Part shown: in pieces, positions 37,979-47,528 of the stretch
Numbering within the stretch: position 1 is the stretch's first letter
Layout: each line of letters begins with the position of its first letter
NCBI RefSeq assembly: GCF_002810445.1
Contig: NZ_NEXS01000005.1
Location: 119,170 to 183,169, forward strand
Direction: 5' to 3'
DNA length: 64,000 nucleotides
Source: Advenella sp. S44
Lineage (GTDB): Bacteria; Pseudomonadota; Gammaproteobacteria; Burkholderiales; Burkholderiaceae_B
Program-made: the position numbers and the translations under genes
The notes under the pieces: model-generated
The model's input: the letters and a program-made list of their open reading frames with translations, nothing else
The model's database searches: none
What the model was told of the DNA's origin: nothing

Positions 37979-38245
37979 TTTTTTAGCCAAGTGCTGCGCA
38001 AGTGGGCTTCATCCCCGGTGCCTCAAAAGCGCGCCTGCTCTATTGTCTGTTGTGTGATCACATCTGTTCTAGCCGAGATAGTGCATTTATTTCGATGAAT
38101 TTTCAACAGGGGTATGCCCGAATTGCTCCAGCCAAAATATCTATCCCGCGTTACATTCCGATACTGGGCGTAACCCATGCGAACGGTTGCACTTCCCTTT
38201 CCTGTGGTTAACTGAAAATTCATCTCCCATCAAAAAGGAAAGTCA

Positions 38246-38545
38246 ATGAAAGCCATCACAACAGGTGCAGTAGTTCTTTCTCTGGCCGCCATCACCGGGT
38301 GCGCCATGCATGGTTCAGACGATCGAAACCGTCATCACGACCGCACGACATCCGGGCAAGATGGCTCGGGATACAACCGGACAGACGGAACCCATAGACC
38401 GGGCATGGACGGCACTCATAGACCTGGCATGGATAGCCGCCGCGACGGCAATTGGAACAGCAACGACAAAACCAATCGCGACTGGCAGAATCGCGACAAC
38501 CATAGTGGCGGTCGTAACAACAGCGACTGGAACGATCGCAAATAG
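38246..38545 (+). CDS. small hydrophilic lipoprotein with internal repeat
   Basis: A 99-aa protein with a lipoprotein signal (AVVLSLAAITGC, lipobox ending at Cys19) and a mature part that is almost wholly polar: Asp, Arg, Asn, His, Gly, Trp. A tandem repeat THRPGMDG/THRPGMDS is visible around residues 49-64. A ribosome site AAAGGAAAG precedes the ATG. No family recognised; similar polar lipoproteins are common but poorly studied. Confidence 0.75.
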   Translation: MKAITTGAVVLSLAAITGCAMHGSDDRNRHHDRTTSGQDGSGYNRTDGTHRPGMDGTHRPGMDSRRDGNWNSNDKTNRDWQNRDNHSGGRNNSDWNDRK

Positions 38546-39096
38546 AAGCCAAACAAATATAATCTAGACACAGGAGCCCACGCAAACGGGCCCTAAGTAA
38601 ATGGATCCTTTCGCACATGGGTCCTTCCTACACGGGCCTTTTACGCATGAATATTGAGAAAATTGATGTCCAGTCTACAGATCTTCGAGCCGATCGACCC
38701 CTGATAGCCTGGTTTCGTCCGAGTGGTTTTGGGCGGACTGATCACGAGCCGAGGAACCGTCAAACATCGATGCTAAGCATGCGGAGTCTGCGCATACACC
38801 GGCGATACGGATTCTTGACACAGGCGCCGATTAGAGTGTCGGGCGACGAATCCCGATCCGAATAATAGGCGACAATCGCCGCGTTCCTCCGACATTGTGG
38901 AGCGTACGCGGCTTAGTCTGTTCACAACTGCATCATTAGCCAGTGTCGGGCGCTCTCGTTCAAGCACGCACGCAAGGAATGGCCTCTTCAAGAGAGCAAC
39001 ACCCTGAAATGCCCTTAACGATCTGGATAGCCGCCTTCCCTCATTTTTGCCTTATGATCGAAGCGCAAACTTACCTGTATTAGGGGGTATAAAAAA
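38546..39096. other. gene-poor stretch
   Basis: About 550 bases with short frames only, none with a convincing start, ribosome site or recognisable product. A ribosome site and TATA-like AT stretch for the small lipoprotein at 39097 lie at its right end. Confidence 0.6.
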
Positions 39097-39273
39097 ATGA
39101 AATTACTTAGCACAACCGCAATTTTTTTGTCGTTGATACTTTTGTCGGGCTGTATCGTTCATGATCACGGTCGGGGCGGACGGGGGCATGATCGCGATGG
39201 GTATTCAAACCGTCATTCCCACCACGACCATCAAGACCGTGGTCATCGTGGCCGAGGCCATCATCGCAGATAG
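39097..39273 (+). CDS. very small His/Arg/Gly-rich lipoprotein
   Basis: A 58-aa protein below usual length cut-offs. The signal MKLLSTTAIFLSLILLSGC ends in a clear lipobox (LLSGC, Cys19). The mature 40 residues are VHDHGRGGRGHDRDGYSN followed by further His/Arg/Gly, with about ten histidines, hinting at metal or acid binding. AGGGGG lies 8 bases before the ATG. It resembles the 38246 lipoprotein in make-up, as if the two were distant relatives. Confidence 0.75.
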   Translation: MKLLSTTAIFLSLILLSGCIVHDHGRGGRGHDRDGYSNRHSHHDHQDRGHRGRGHHRR

Positions 39274-39434
39274 CAGCAATTGCCCCGCCTGTTCAAACAG
39301 CTGGCGCGGCCCAATGGGTGCCTGTATGCCGGCCCCAGCCGGCCCTGTCACGGGCTAAGGCAACGCCCCATACAAATCCCCGGCCTCAGGCCTATTTCGG
39401 CCGGGCGCTATAGGGCGCAGGATATAGCCCCTGC

Positions 39435-39689
39435 TCACTTTTTATATAGATGACGCCCAAGTACCAGGCCAATTGCACCAGCAGCCAGCAGCGCGGCCAG
39501 CGGATTGCTGCGGGCCCCGTCAACAATGGAATCGACCAGTGAATTTACCGCATATGATGCTTGGCCCGAGGCCTGCCGCACTTTGCCTTCTGCCTGCATT
39601 TGCGGGTCATCCAACATGTCGCCCAAAGCAGATTGCCCTTTTCCAGCAAGTTCTTCTGCCTTACTCTTAATTGTGTTTGCAGTAGCCAT
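39435..39689 (-). CDS. CsbD-like stress protein with C-terminal membrane anchor
   Basis: An 84-aa protein: the first half (NTIKSKAEELAGKGQSALGDMLDDPQMQAEGKVRQASGQ) has the CsbD-like pattern of amphipathic, Lys/Glu/Gln/Gly-rich helices, and the end (NPLAALLAAGAIGLVLGRHLYKK) is a membrane segment like that of DUF883/ElaB proteins. CsbD proteins are general-stress proteins of unknown action; the DUF883-type tail suggests anchoring to the inner membrane. Confidence 0.85.
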   Translation of the reverse strand: MATANTIKSKAEELAGKGQSALGDMLDDPQMQAEGKVRQASGQASYAVNSLVDSIVDGARSNPLAALLAAGAIGLVLGRHLYKK

Positions 39690-39962
39690 AGATTCATCCT
39701 TAAGCGAAAAAACGAGAGGCCGTTCATTCGCGTTGTCGTTAAAAATGCCTCTTACCTTATCTTTACCATAAATCGGGCGGGTTTACGATCGATATTGGGC
39801 GATCAGGACGATAAGTTTCTGTGCACCAAGGTGGACAGGCATAGTCGATATTTTTTATAAGCCACTGTTATGACAGATGCAAACGGGGGAACCGCCCAGG
39901 TATTACCTATGGCGATTAACGACAGCCTGAATCGCTGGTCCGTTGCCGATACTCATGAAAAG

Positions 39963-40004
39963 GAAAAAGGCTCAATTGCGATAATCTCACAATTGAGCCT
40001 TTTC
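39963..40004. terminator. rho-independent terminator after the OmpA-type gene
   Basis: AAAAAGGCTCAATTG pairs with CAATTGAGCCTTTT around an 11-base loop. It sits about 60 bases past the stop of the minus-strand OmpA-type gene and has A/T runs on both sides. Confidence 0.9.
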
Positions 40005-40061
40005 ACTCATGAGAGTGTATGCAACTTGCAGTCGCGCGAGCAAGTCGCTATTAGTGGCGGG

Positions 40062-40886
40062 TCACTTGCGTGCTCCCCTGACCTTGAGCGTGACCCGACG
40101 ATTCGGTGACAGGCACGCGATCAGTTGCGCTTTGCCCATTCTCCTGTCACACTGCGCAAATGCCGTGGTTGCACCTGCTCCACTTGCGCTCATCACATTT
40201 GCCGGGACGCCCAACGTCGCCAAGTATTGCTTGACCGTCATGGCCCGCTGTGCCGACAAAGCGCGATTGTAAGCGGCGGAACCGAGAGGATCGGTATAAC
40301 CTGTTATTTCAATGGAATCCACAGCACCAAGCTGACCAATTTTGCGTGCCAGATCCTGCAATTTCGCTTTGCCCGATGCCGTCAGGTTTTTCAGATCGGC
40401 TTTATCGAAAGCGAATACACCGTCTGCTGCCAAGTCAAACTGCTGAACCTTTGGACTGTCCCCCAGCGTACATATCTCATTCGGTTCGCCGACAGAACGC
40501 ATAAAGAAGCTCTGCGCACGATGATACTTGTCGAACAGCACCTTGAACTGGCAGGTCGCTACGCCGTTTGTGCCGTTATTAGCCGTATGAAAATGGAATA
40601 GATAATCCCATTCCCGTACACCAAAGAAACCTTCCTGAAAATGTGGTCGTCCCAGCAGATGGTACAGCTGGTCTTTGGTCATTCCGGCCTTGACTTCTTT
40701 TAAGGAGTCGCGATTCGGAAATGTACCCTGTTTATCGTTGAATGTTACTTTGCGGGCATCTGGAAACACAGGGTCTTCGGTGGTTCCGTCAGCCGCGACC
40801 TTGCTCAGTGAGGAACACCCACCCAAAAGCAAACCAGCAACAATAGCCGTTGCCGCCATTACACGTTTGTTTATTGAATATTTCAT
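40062..40886 (-). CDS. OmpA-family lipoprotein with BamE/SmpA-like N-domain
   Basis: A 274-aa outer-membrane-directed lipoprotein. The signal ends in LLLGGC (lipobox). A BamE/SmpA/OmlA-like domain follows (FPNRDSLKEVKAGMTKDQLYHLLGRPHFQEGFFGVREWDYLFHF, residues 55-98), then an OmpA C-terminal peptidoglycan-binding domain (ITGYTDPLGSAAYNRALSAQRAMTVKQYL, near residues 200-225, with Asp and Arg of the diaminopimelate site). This domain pair is common in Burkholderiales. It likely ties the outer membrane to the cell wall. Confidence 0.9.
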   Translation of the reverse strand: MKYSINKRVMAATAIVAGLLLGGCSSLSKVAADGTTEDPVFPDARKVTFNDKQGTFPNRDSLKEVKAGMTKDQLYHLLGRPHFQEGFFGVREWDYLFHFHTANNGTNGVATCQFKVLFDKYHRAQSFFMRSVGEPNEICTLGDSPKVQQFDLAADGVFAFDKADLKNLTASGKAKLQDLARKIGQLGAVDSIEITGYTDPLGSAAYNRALSAQRAMTVKQYLATLGVPANVMSASGAGATTAFAQCDRRMGKAQLIACLSPNRRVTLKVRGARK

Positions 40887-40918
40887 CGTCGTCCAAAAAT
40901 CATGAATCTGTCAATATG

Positions 40919-40943
40919 CAGCCCCGGATGGAACCAGGGCTGC
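40919..40943. terminator. hairpin after the trimeric autotransporter gene
   Basis: GCAGCCC and GGGCTGC form a perfect 7-base stem with a 11-base loop just past the stop of the minus-strand adhesin gene. No T-run follows, so termination may be weak or the hairpin may protect the 3' end. Confidence 0.35.
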
Positions 40944-40959
40944 CCCTCGCTTTACCGAT

Positions 40960-43900
40960 TTACCATTGGTAACCGATACCTGCGCCTACCATAGTTTTGC
41001 CACGTGTATTACCACTTACACTACCCTTGATAATCCAGTTGCCGTTATCGGATACCTTGGACAAACCGGCCGCAAAACCTTGTTGGCCAGAGTATCGGGC
41101 AGTGGCCAGGGCAAACATGCTCTTGCCAGGCAGGTAGGCTTGCGGCAGATTGGCCATGGCGCCTGCCGTAGCACTGCCGGCGTTGGCGTCTTTGGCGACA
41201 CGGTCCAGGTTGCTTTGCAGGTTGTTGATCGCCGCCGCTGTCTTGCCGGCCAGGTTATAAATCTGGCCACCGTTGATCACATCGGTACTACCCTCTGCTA
41301 TTTCACCGGCCTGTACATTGGTGATCGGCTTGCCGGCAGCATCAATACCAGCCTGCGTCATCCTTGGACCATCTACGATACCCAGATAGGATTTCGCGGA
41401 GATCGTTTCGCCTTCCACGTTGCCGGCATTGACCGAGTCGAATGTGACATTCGGCGCTGTCGCAATGGTAATCTGGTTGCCGCTACGCTCCAGCATGATG
41501 TTATTGCCGTGGTTCAGGCCTACCGTCGCCCCTGCAGCCACGTTTTGTGACGTATCGCCATCGACCTGAAGCTGCCAGCCACGACTTGCAGTGTCACCAA
41601 TATTGCTCAATGCATCGCCCACGTTGTTATACGTGTTGCCGCCAACGTTAAACGTCGTTTCGAGCGTGCCAGTGTTGGGATTGAATCGCGTATCGCCACC
41701 GATGGTGCTGGCAATACTCTGTCCCAGTCCATATAGCTGTTGACCGTTGACGGCCTGCAAGCTATCGGCAGATAACTCAGCGTTCGCGACGTTATTTACG
41801 GTAACCGGTGCCGATGGATCTGCGCCAATCAGGGTGACAGAATTGGACTTCTCAAACGGATTGTCGTTCGGGACGTTTGTTCCGTTTGCGTTGTTGGTCG
41901 ATGTGTACTGGATCGGTGAGGCCGCAGCAGACACAGTGACAGTCGATCCATCATTGTCCTGTTTCACAGTCACGTTGGTGTGCTCGTTGCCAGCAACGAA
42001 GCTCACTTTTGAGCCCGAGGAAACAGAACCGACAACGCCCTTAGCATCCGCAATTTCCCAACCGCGAGCTACAACACCAAGATTGGTGTTGATGGCACCC
42101 AGGGCAGAATTGACGTTATCAAAGACCTGATCACCTACCTTTATCCCAGCGGTGACTTTACCTGTTGCAGGATCGAATGTGCTATCACCACCCAATGCTT
42201 TGGCGGTGCTATCGCCTACGACAAACAATTGGCTACCGTTAACACCATCTTTGCTATCGGCAGACAAGGTGCCTGGGGCAACATTGGTCAGCTTCTTGTC
42301 CTTCATATCGATGCCTTCGCCAGTGATGACAGGACCGCCATTATTGATGGTCAGGCTATCGGCAATCAGCGCAGGCGTTGTCGCAATGGTCAAATCGTTG
42401 CCGTTACGGATCACATTGATGTTGTCACCATTGATGAACTGCACCGTATCACCAGGAGCTACTTTGCTGACGGTATCACCATTGGCTTGCAGGTTCCAGC
42501 CTTTAGACGCTTCAGCGGTGGTTGAGGCCAAAGTGGTGTTCAGATCGCCCAGCGCATCATTCACATTTGTGAATTTCTTATCGCCTACATTAAGCGATGG
42601 CGTAACCACGCCTGTTGCGGGATCAAAGGTGCTGTCGCCACCCAGTGCTTTGGCTGTACTGTCACCGACAGCAAACAACTGGCTACCGTTAACACCATCT
42701 TTGCTATCGGCAGACAAGGTGCCTGGGGCAACATTGGTCAGCTTCTTGTCATTCATGTTGATGCCTTCGGCATTGATGACAGGACCGCCATTGCTGATGG
42801 TCAAGCTATCGGCAATCAGATCGTCTGCCGTACCCACGGTAATATCGTTACCGGCACGTGTGATCATGATGTTTTTACCGTCTAGGAACTGCACCGTATC
42901 GCCTGGCGCCACTTTGCTGGCGGTGTCGCCATTGGCTTGCAGGTTCCAACCCTTGTTGGCGGTCGTCGCAACATCACCCAGCGCTTCGTTCACATTTGTG
43001 AATTTCTTGTCCCCTACATTAAGTGATGGCGTAACCACGCCTGTTGCGGGATCAAAGGTGCTATCGCCACCCAGTGCTTTGGCCGTGCTGTCACCGACAG
43101 TAAACAGCTGGCTACCATTAACCCCATCTTTGCTATCGGCAGACAAAGTGCCCGGGGCAACATTGGTCAGCTTCTTGTCATTCATGTTAATGCCTTCGCC
43201 ATTGATGACAGGGCCGCCATTGTTGATGGTCAAGCTATCGGCAATCAGATCGTCTGCTGTACCCACGGTAATATCGTTACCGGCACGTGTGATCTTGATG
43301 TTTTTACCATCAGCGAACTGCACCGTATCGCCTGGCGCCACTTTGCTGGCGGTGTCGCCATTGGCTTGCAGGTTCCATCCTTTGTTGGCGGTCGTCGCAA
43401 CATCGCCCAGGGCGTCGTTCACATTGTTGAAGGTTTGATCACCCACTTTCAGCGCAGCGGTAACTTTACCCGTTGCAGGGTCAAACGTGCTATCACCACC
43501 CAGTGCTGTTGCAGTGCTATCACCGACGGCAAACAACTGGCTACCGTTAACACCATCTTTACTGTCAGCAGACAAGGTGCCTCGGGCAACATTGGTCAGC
43601 TTCTTGTCATTCATGTTAATGCCTTCGCCATTGATGACAGGGCCGCCATTGCTGATGGTCAAGCTATCGGCAATCAGATCGTCTGCCGTACCCACGGTAA
43701 TATCGTTACCGGCACGTGTGATCATGATGTTTTTACCGTCTAGGAACTGCACCGTATCACCAGCGGCCACTTTGCTGGCGGTATCGCCATTGGCTTGCAG
43801 ATTCCAACCTTTGTTAACGGCTTGATTCATCGCGTTCAATTGTTTGACGTTAACCGCATCTGTCGGGTCGGTGCCGTCCGCCACACCCGTGATTTTCTTG

Positions 43901-45615
43901 TTGCCCATGGCGATGCCATTGGCGTTAATGACAGGGCCACCGTTGTTAATTGTCAGGCTATCGGCCGTCAACGCAGGGGTTGTGGCGATAGTCAGGTCAT
44001 TGCCGTTACGGGTCACATTGATGTTGGTGCCATTGAGAAACTGAACTTTATCGCCTGGAGCTACTTTGCTGGCGGTATCGCCATTGGCTTGCAGGTTCCA
44101 ACCTTTGTTGGCGGTCTCGTTCACGGCATTCAATTGCTTGACGTTAACCGCATCTTTTGGATCCGTACCGTCTGCCACACCCGTGATTTTCTTGTCGCCC
44201 ATGGCGATGCCATTGCCGTTAATGACTGGGCCGCCATTGTTGATTGTCAGGCTGTTTGCCGTCAGATCGTCGGCCGTACCCACGGTGATGTCGTTACCTG
44301 CACGCGTGACCTTGATGTTTCTACCATCAAGGAACTGCACCGTATCCCCAGGCGCCACTTTGCTGGCGGTATCGCCGTTGGCTTGCAGCTTCCATCCCTT
44401 ACCGACTTCAGTCATGACTGCATGCAATTGACTGCCATTGATCCCATCGGTACTGGTGGCGGAAATCTCTCCGGCACCTACATTTTTGAGCTGGCGTTCA
44501 GCTCCTGCTGCGCCCACTGATACCACTTTGTTTTCATCGGTCACGACACCCGAAAAGCCAGTGTAAGTCATTCCTCCAACCGTGGCCTCTCTAATCGCGG
44601 ACGCGCCAGCTTCGGCAGTCGAACCACTGCCCAAGGCCACAGAATTGGCGCGTTCGGCTTTAGCGCTTTCTCCAAGGGCCAGGCTTGAATCAGCCGTCGC
44701 AACCGCGCTCGGCCCGATAGCGACCGCGCCAATCGCTGTTGCTTTGGTTTGTGTTAAGGGACGGTAAACTCCGGCAAAGTCACTGGCGCTAGAGTCGGGA
44801 TCTGCTGAGCCAATTGCGATTGAACGTTTTCCGGTTGCAATTGTTGAATGCCCGATAGCCAGGGAGGCCTTTCCCGTTGCAGCCGAAACATTCCCCAACG
44901 CTTGAGCAAAGTCTGCGGTTGCTACGGTTTGCCGGCCCACTGCAAGAGAGGTGTTCCCGGTTGACCAACTTCTTGGGCCGATTGCTATACCAGAGGAGGT
45001 CTCCACCCGCGCAAACGGCCCGATTGCCACCGCCAACCCATCCAGGGCGTTCGCATGAGCACCCAACGCAACGGACGACCCGGCAGCATTAGAATAAGCG
45101 CCAACCGCTGTAGCAGGGGTTCCCGCGACAGCACCATTTTCGGTCCTGGCCGGGTGTTTATCGAATGGATTCCTTCTATCGGTCATCGCAATGGCACTAG
45201 GTGCTCCCTTAGCACTACAACCAATCGAAACACTTCCGACGTCCGGGGCCTCCGCAGGCCGGCAACCGTCGACAAGATTCTGGGCAGCGGCAGCGGCAAT
45301 AGCAACCCCATTGCCATTCGGAGACGGTTGAGAGGAGCCTATCGAACCTGCTACACCAGTGTAAATTGTACCCAGGACGTTCTGTGCATTGACCGGAGAA
45401 GCAGTTGCCGTCATTCCCGCAACAAAGCACGCGGCAGTGATTTTCGTTAAATTCCACTGGCCCGGTGAGTTCATAGCTATTTGACGTACATCCGCCGTCC
45501 GCTTTCGTGACGAGCCAACGCGATGTGATTTTGATGATACCGTCTTGGCGATTTCCGAGACGACGACCCAACTGCCAGTCGTCGCATTCCAAATGACGCG
45601 AAAAATTTTATTCAC
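40960..45615 (-). CDS. trimeric autotransporter adhesin (YadA/Hia type)
   Basis: A 1551-aa type Vc secreted adhesin. It opens with the extended signal peptide region (NKIFRVIWNATTGSWVVVSEIAK), followed by a signal peptide ending ASPVNAQ. Next come YadA-head repeats (AIGPRSWSTGNTSLAVGRQT, SLAIGHSTIATGKRSIAIG), then a long neck-stalk region with six close copies of a KGWNLQANGDT unit and two worn ones, each joined by GGxxITG-type necks (TNVAPGTLSADSKDGVNGSQLF). The end is a YadA anchor (LPGKSMFALATARYSGQQGFAAGLSK...GAGIGYQW). The start is GTG 45615, which restores the normal ESPR opening and has GAGGG 7 bases upstream; TTG 45621 is less likely. Confidence 0.95.
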   Translation of the reverse strand: MNKIFRVIWNATTGSWVVVSEIAKTVSSKSHRVGSSRKRTADVRQIAMNSPGQWNLTKITAACFVAGMTATASPVNAQNVLGTIYTGVAGSIGSSQPSPNGNGVAIAAAAAQNLVDGCRPAEAPDVGSVSIGCSAKGAPSAIAMTDRRNPFDKHPARTENGAVAGTPATAVGAYSNAAGSSVALGAHANALDGLAVAIGPFARVETSSGIAIGPRSWSTGNTSLAVGRQTVATADFAQALGNVSAATGKASLAIGHSTIATGKRSIAIGSADPDSSASDFAGVYRPLTQTKATAIGAVAIGPSAVATADSSLALGESAKAERANSVALGSGSTAEAGASAIREATVGGMTYTGFSGVVTDENKVVSVGAAGAERQLKNVGAGEISATSTDGINGSQLHAVMTEVGKGWKLQANGDTASKVAPGDTVQFLDGRNIKVTRAGNDITVGTADDLTANSLTINNGGPVINGNGIAMGDKKITGVADGTDPKDAVNVKQLNAVNETANKGWNLQANGDTASKVAPGDKVQFLNGTNINVTRNGNDLTIATTPALTADSLTINNGGPVINANGIAMGNKKITGVADGTDPTDAVNVKQLNAMNQAVNKGWNLQANGDTASKVAAGDTVQFLDGKNIMITRAGNDITVGTADDLIADSLTISNGGPVINGEGINMNDKKLTNVARGTLSADSKDGVNGSQLFAVGDSTATALGGDSTFDPATGKVTAALKVGDQTFNNVNDALGDVATTANKGWNLQANGDTASKVAPGDTVQFADGKNIKITRAGNDITVGTADDLIADSLTINNGGPVINGEGINMNDKKLTNVAPGTLSADSKDGVNGSQLFTVGDSTAKALGGDSTFDPATGVVTPSLNVGDKKFTNVNEALGDVATTANKGWNLQANGDTASKVAPGDTVQFLDGKNIMITRAGNDITVGTADDLIADSLTISNGGPVINAEGINMNDKKLTNVAPGTLSADSKDGVNGSQLFAVGDSTAKALGGDSTFDPATGVVTPSLNVGDKKFTNVNDALGDLNTTLASTTAEASKGWNLQANGDTVSKVAPGDTVQFINGDNINVIRNGNDLTIATTPALIADSLTINNGGPVITGEGIDMKDKKLTNVAPGTLSADSKDGVNGSQLFVVGDSTAKALGGDSTFDPATGKVTAGIKVGDQVFDNVNSALGAINTNLGVVARGWEIADAKGVVGSVSSGSKVSFVAGNEHTNVTVKQDNDGSTVTVSAAASPIQYTSTNNANGTNVPNDNPFEKSNSVTLIGADPSAPVTVNNVANAELSADSLQAVNGQQLYGLGQSIASTIGGDTRFNPNTGTLETTFNVGGNTYNNVGDALSNIGDTASRGWQLQVDGDTSQNVAAGATVGLNHGNNIMLERSGNQITIATAPNVTFDSVNAGNVEGETISAKSYLGIVDGPRMTQAGIDAAGKPITNVQAGEIAEGSTDVINGGQIYNLAGKTAAAINNLQSNLDRVAKDANAGSATAGAMANLPQAYLPGKSMFALATARYSGQQGFAAGLSKVSDNGNWIIKGSVSGNTRGKTMVGAGIGYQW

Positions 45616-46351
45616 AAGCAAACCCTCAATTCAATCAATCTGAATATTGGCGATGATTTATCGTTGTGCAGAATCATCGCCAGTAAAACTGCAGAGCATG
45701 TGACGCGTATGGCTCTAACAGTCCCCGTTGCACAGACGCAAGCATTTCAGTGACAGAATCCTACGGTTATGTGGAAAACAGTAAATTGATCTGTATTAAG
45801 ATTCGCGATTTGAATCGTCAACAATATAAAACTTATGCGCAATTGTGGTTTCAGTGTCATCACGGCTGTACTCAGACACCCGCCCGGCGCGATACGTTTC
45901 AGTTATCTGCTCGGTTTGTTTTTTCCGCAGAAGAAAACTCAGCCCATCCTGGTATTACCATCGCACGATTCGAGCACCCGGCATTCTGGGAATACGGGCA
46001 CGATGCCACCACGAGATCGGCCGGATGGGACGCGCATCACGATAAGGGGAGCTTTTCAATTGAAATGGGTACTGCTCATTGAGTGTTGCAAAATAGATTC
46101 GCGCAGGAATAGACGACAGACGCTAACATTTGGTTTAAACGCGAACCCGCACGGCCGGCGTAGCAGTCGCACCTGGTGGCAGGCAACTTATTGCCGTTGT
46201 CGCAAGGGGAAGCATGCGCAGGTAGGCGTGTTCACTTCAGCCCGGTAGTGCGCCCCATTCCTAATGAGATACGCAATGCTATTGTTAAACGTGCCCGCCT
46301 TGCGTGCGAGGGAATTATTGGAATTATTAACAACCCTGCAGCATTGATTTT
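45616..46351. other. gene-poor stretch upstream of the adhesin gene
   Basis: About 735 bases between the divergent-looking adhesin start and the 3' end of the CYTH-like gene. It holds the adhesin's promoter region at its left end. A few frames of 60-140 codons exist but lack ribosome sites and protein-like composition. Confidence 0.6.
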
Positions 46352-47167
46352 TTATCGACAGGCAGCAGGAACGGCAGCCTTCGCTTTTTCGGCAGAATGA
46401 CCCTTGAAGTCGCCCAAAGCGTCGGCAAAATCAAGGAGCAACTTTTCCGCTGCTTGCAATTGCGGATATTCAAATGGCGCTTCCACAGTAAAGGAAAGGT
46501 CTGCAGCCAGCAATGCCCCACCTGCCTGATCATACCAAAGCGAAAGCTCGACTTCGGCTTCCAATGGATCTGTAATGGCTACGGGCTTGGACACAAAGAC
46601 GGTCTCGGCAATCTGCGGCCCGCTGTACAGATCTTGCTGCAAGACGCCTGGCCCAATGTGTTCGAGATTAACAATATGGCTTTTGATGTTTGCCAGGCGA
46701 TTGGGAATGGGACCATCGAACGACAGTGACTTCGAAAAATCACTGGCCGGCTTGCCGTCCTCTCCGATATTGAAGTCGTCTTCAATGCTCACGCTTTTTT
46801 GGCTGGCCAAGGCAATGGGCATTGTGTCAACGGCAAGAATGTCCGAATTGCGGATCTTCAACGTGAGCCGCGGCTCTTTGCCTGATATGGACCGAGCGCG
46901 CAAAAGCAAGGCGTTTTTGGTCAACGCGCACGAGTCGGTATCAAGAAACTGCACCTGCGCCTGCTTCGAGCGCCCGGGTTCGATTCTTCGAACCGAATCC
47001 AGACGCTTTCTTATTGCCGTATCAACCGCAGCCGGCTCTTTCGGCAGGCGCTCGACTGCAAGTCCAACCTTATATTCCCTGGAATCGAGCGCAATATTTT
47101 GGGCGGCGGCTTCGTACGAGAAGAACGAGGCCAACACGATCGTGAAACCCAGAACAGGAACTTTCAT
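46352..47167 (-). CDS. secreted protein with CYTH-like features
   Basis: A 271-aa protein with a signal peptide (MKVPVLGFTIVLASFFSYEAAAQ) and a mature part whose pattern recalls the CYTH/triphosphate tunnel fold: DSREYKVGLAVERLPK, then VQFLDTDSCALTKNALLLRARSISGKEPRLTLKIRN, which resembles the Y-x-D-T...L-x-x-x-x-x-x-L-R-x-R...T-x-K pattern of that family, and late acidic strands (EAEVELSLWYD, DLSFTVEAPFEYP). The hallmark ExExK at the start is replaced by VGLAVERL. CYTH enzymes are normally cytoplasmic, so export would be unusual. ATG 47167 has a perfect AAGGAG. Family call is tentative; the gene itself is sound. Confidence 0.75.
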   Translation of the reverse strand: MKVPVLGFTIVLASFFSYEAAAQNIALDSREYKVGLAVERLPKEPAAVDTAIRKRLDSVRRIEPGRSKQAQVQFLDTDSCALTKNALLLRARSISGKEPRLTLKIRNSDILAVDTMPIALASQKSVSIEDDFNIGEDGKPASDFSKSLSFDGPIPNRLANIKSHIVNLEHIGPGVLQQDLYSGPQIAETVFVSKPVAITDPLEAEVELSLWYDQAGGALLAADLSFTVEAPFEYPQLQAAEKLLLDFADALGDFKGHSAEKAKAAVPAACR

Positions 47168-47291
47168 TTGTGATACTCCTTGCTTCCGATAATTGCCGAT
47201 TCGACCTGGCAAGCCAGGAAAAAAAGGTAATGGTAGTATGCCCGCGGTGTGATATTGCAAGTTTGATAAAAAGGCTTATCAGAAAAAATGC

Positions 47292-47528
47292 TTACCAGAA
47301 CCAACCGCCGCCCAACCGCGAAGACTGGGCTCTGTTTAGCCTTGCCGCTTCTCTTTCGGCGTAGTCTCGCTCATCGGCGTCATAAGACCCCTCATAAGAG
47401 CAGCCGCCGCGATACCAAGCGCACTCGCCGCCTAGAGCCGAACCGATGCGACCGCCTCCTGAACACCCGGACAAGAAGATGGCCAGGCACAGAATCAGGC
47501 CAAGTCGACGCAGCCATTGAATAGACAC
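47292..47528 (-). CDS. small lipoprotein of unknown function
   Basis: A 78-aa protein with a lipoprotein signal (LGLILCLAIFLSGC, Cys22) followed by a Gly/Tyr/Asp/Glu-rich mature part with two Cys (GECAWYRGGCSYEGSYDADERDY). The start is GTG with AGGAGT 6 bases upstream. It runs 124 bases upstream of the CYTH-like gene on the same strand and may be co-transcribed with it. Confidence 0.75.
   Translation of the reverse strand: MSIQWLRRLGLILCLAIFLSGCSGGGRIGSALGGECAWYRGGCSYEGSYDADERDYAEREAARLNRAQSSRLGGGWFW

Noticed and set aside
38617..38865. 82-codon plus-strand frame
   Set aside because: No ribosome site and atypical composition.
42152..43438. 428-codon plus-strand frame
   Set aside because: Antisense shadow of the adhesin stalk repeats; its repetitive product follows from the real gene.
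42200..44400. Regularly spaced repeats that might suggest a CRISPR array
   Set aside because: The repeats are coding units of about 400 bases in the adhesin, not 25-40 base repeats with unique spacers.
45750..46082. 110-codon plus-strand frame
   Set aside because: No ribosome site, no family pattern, and several other frames of like length overlap it.
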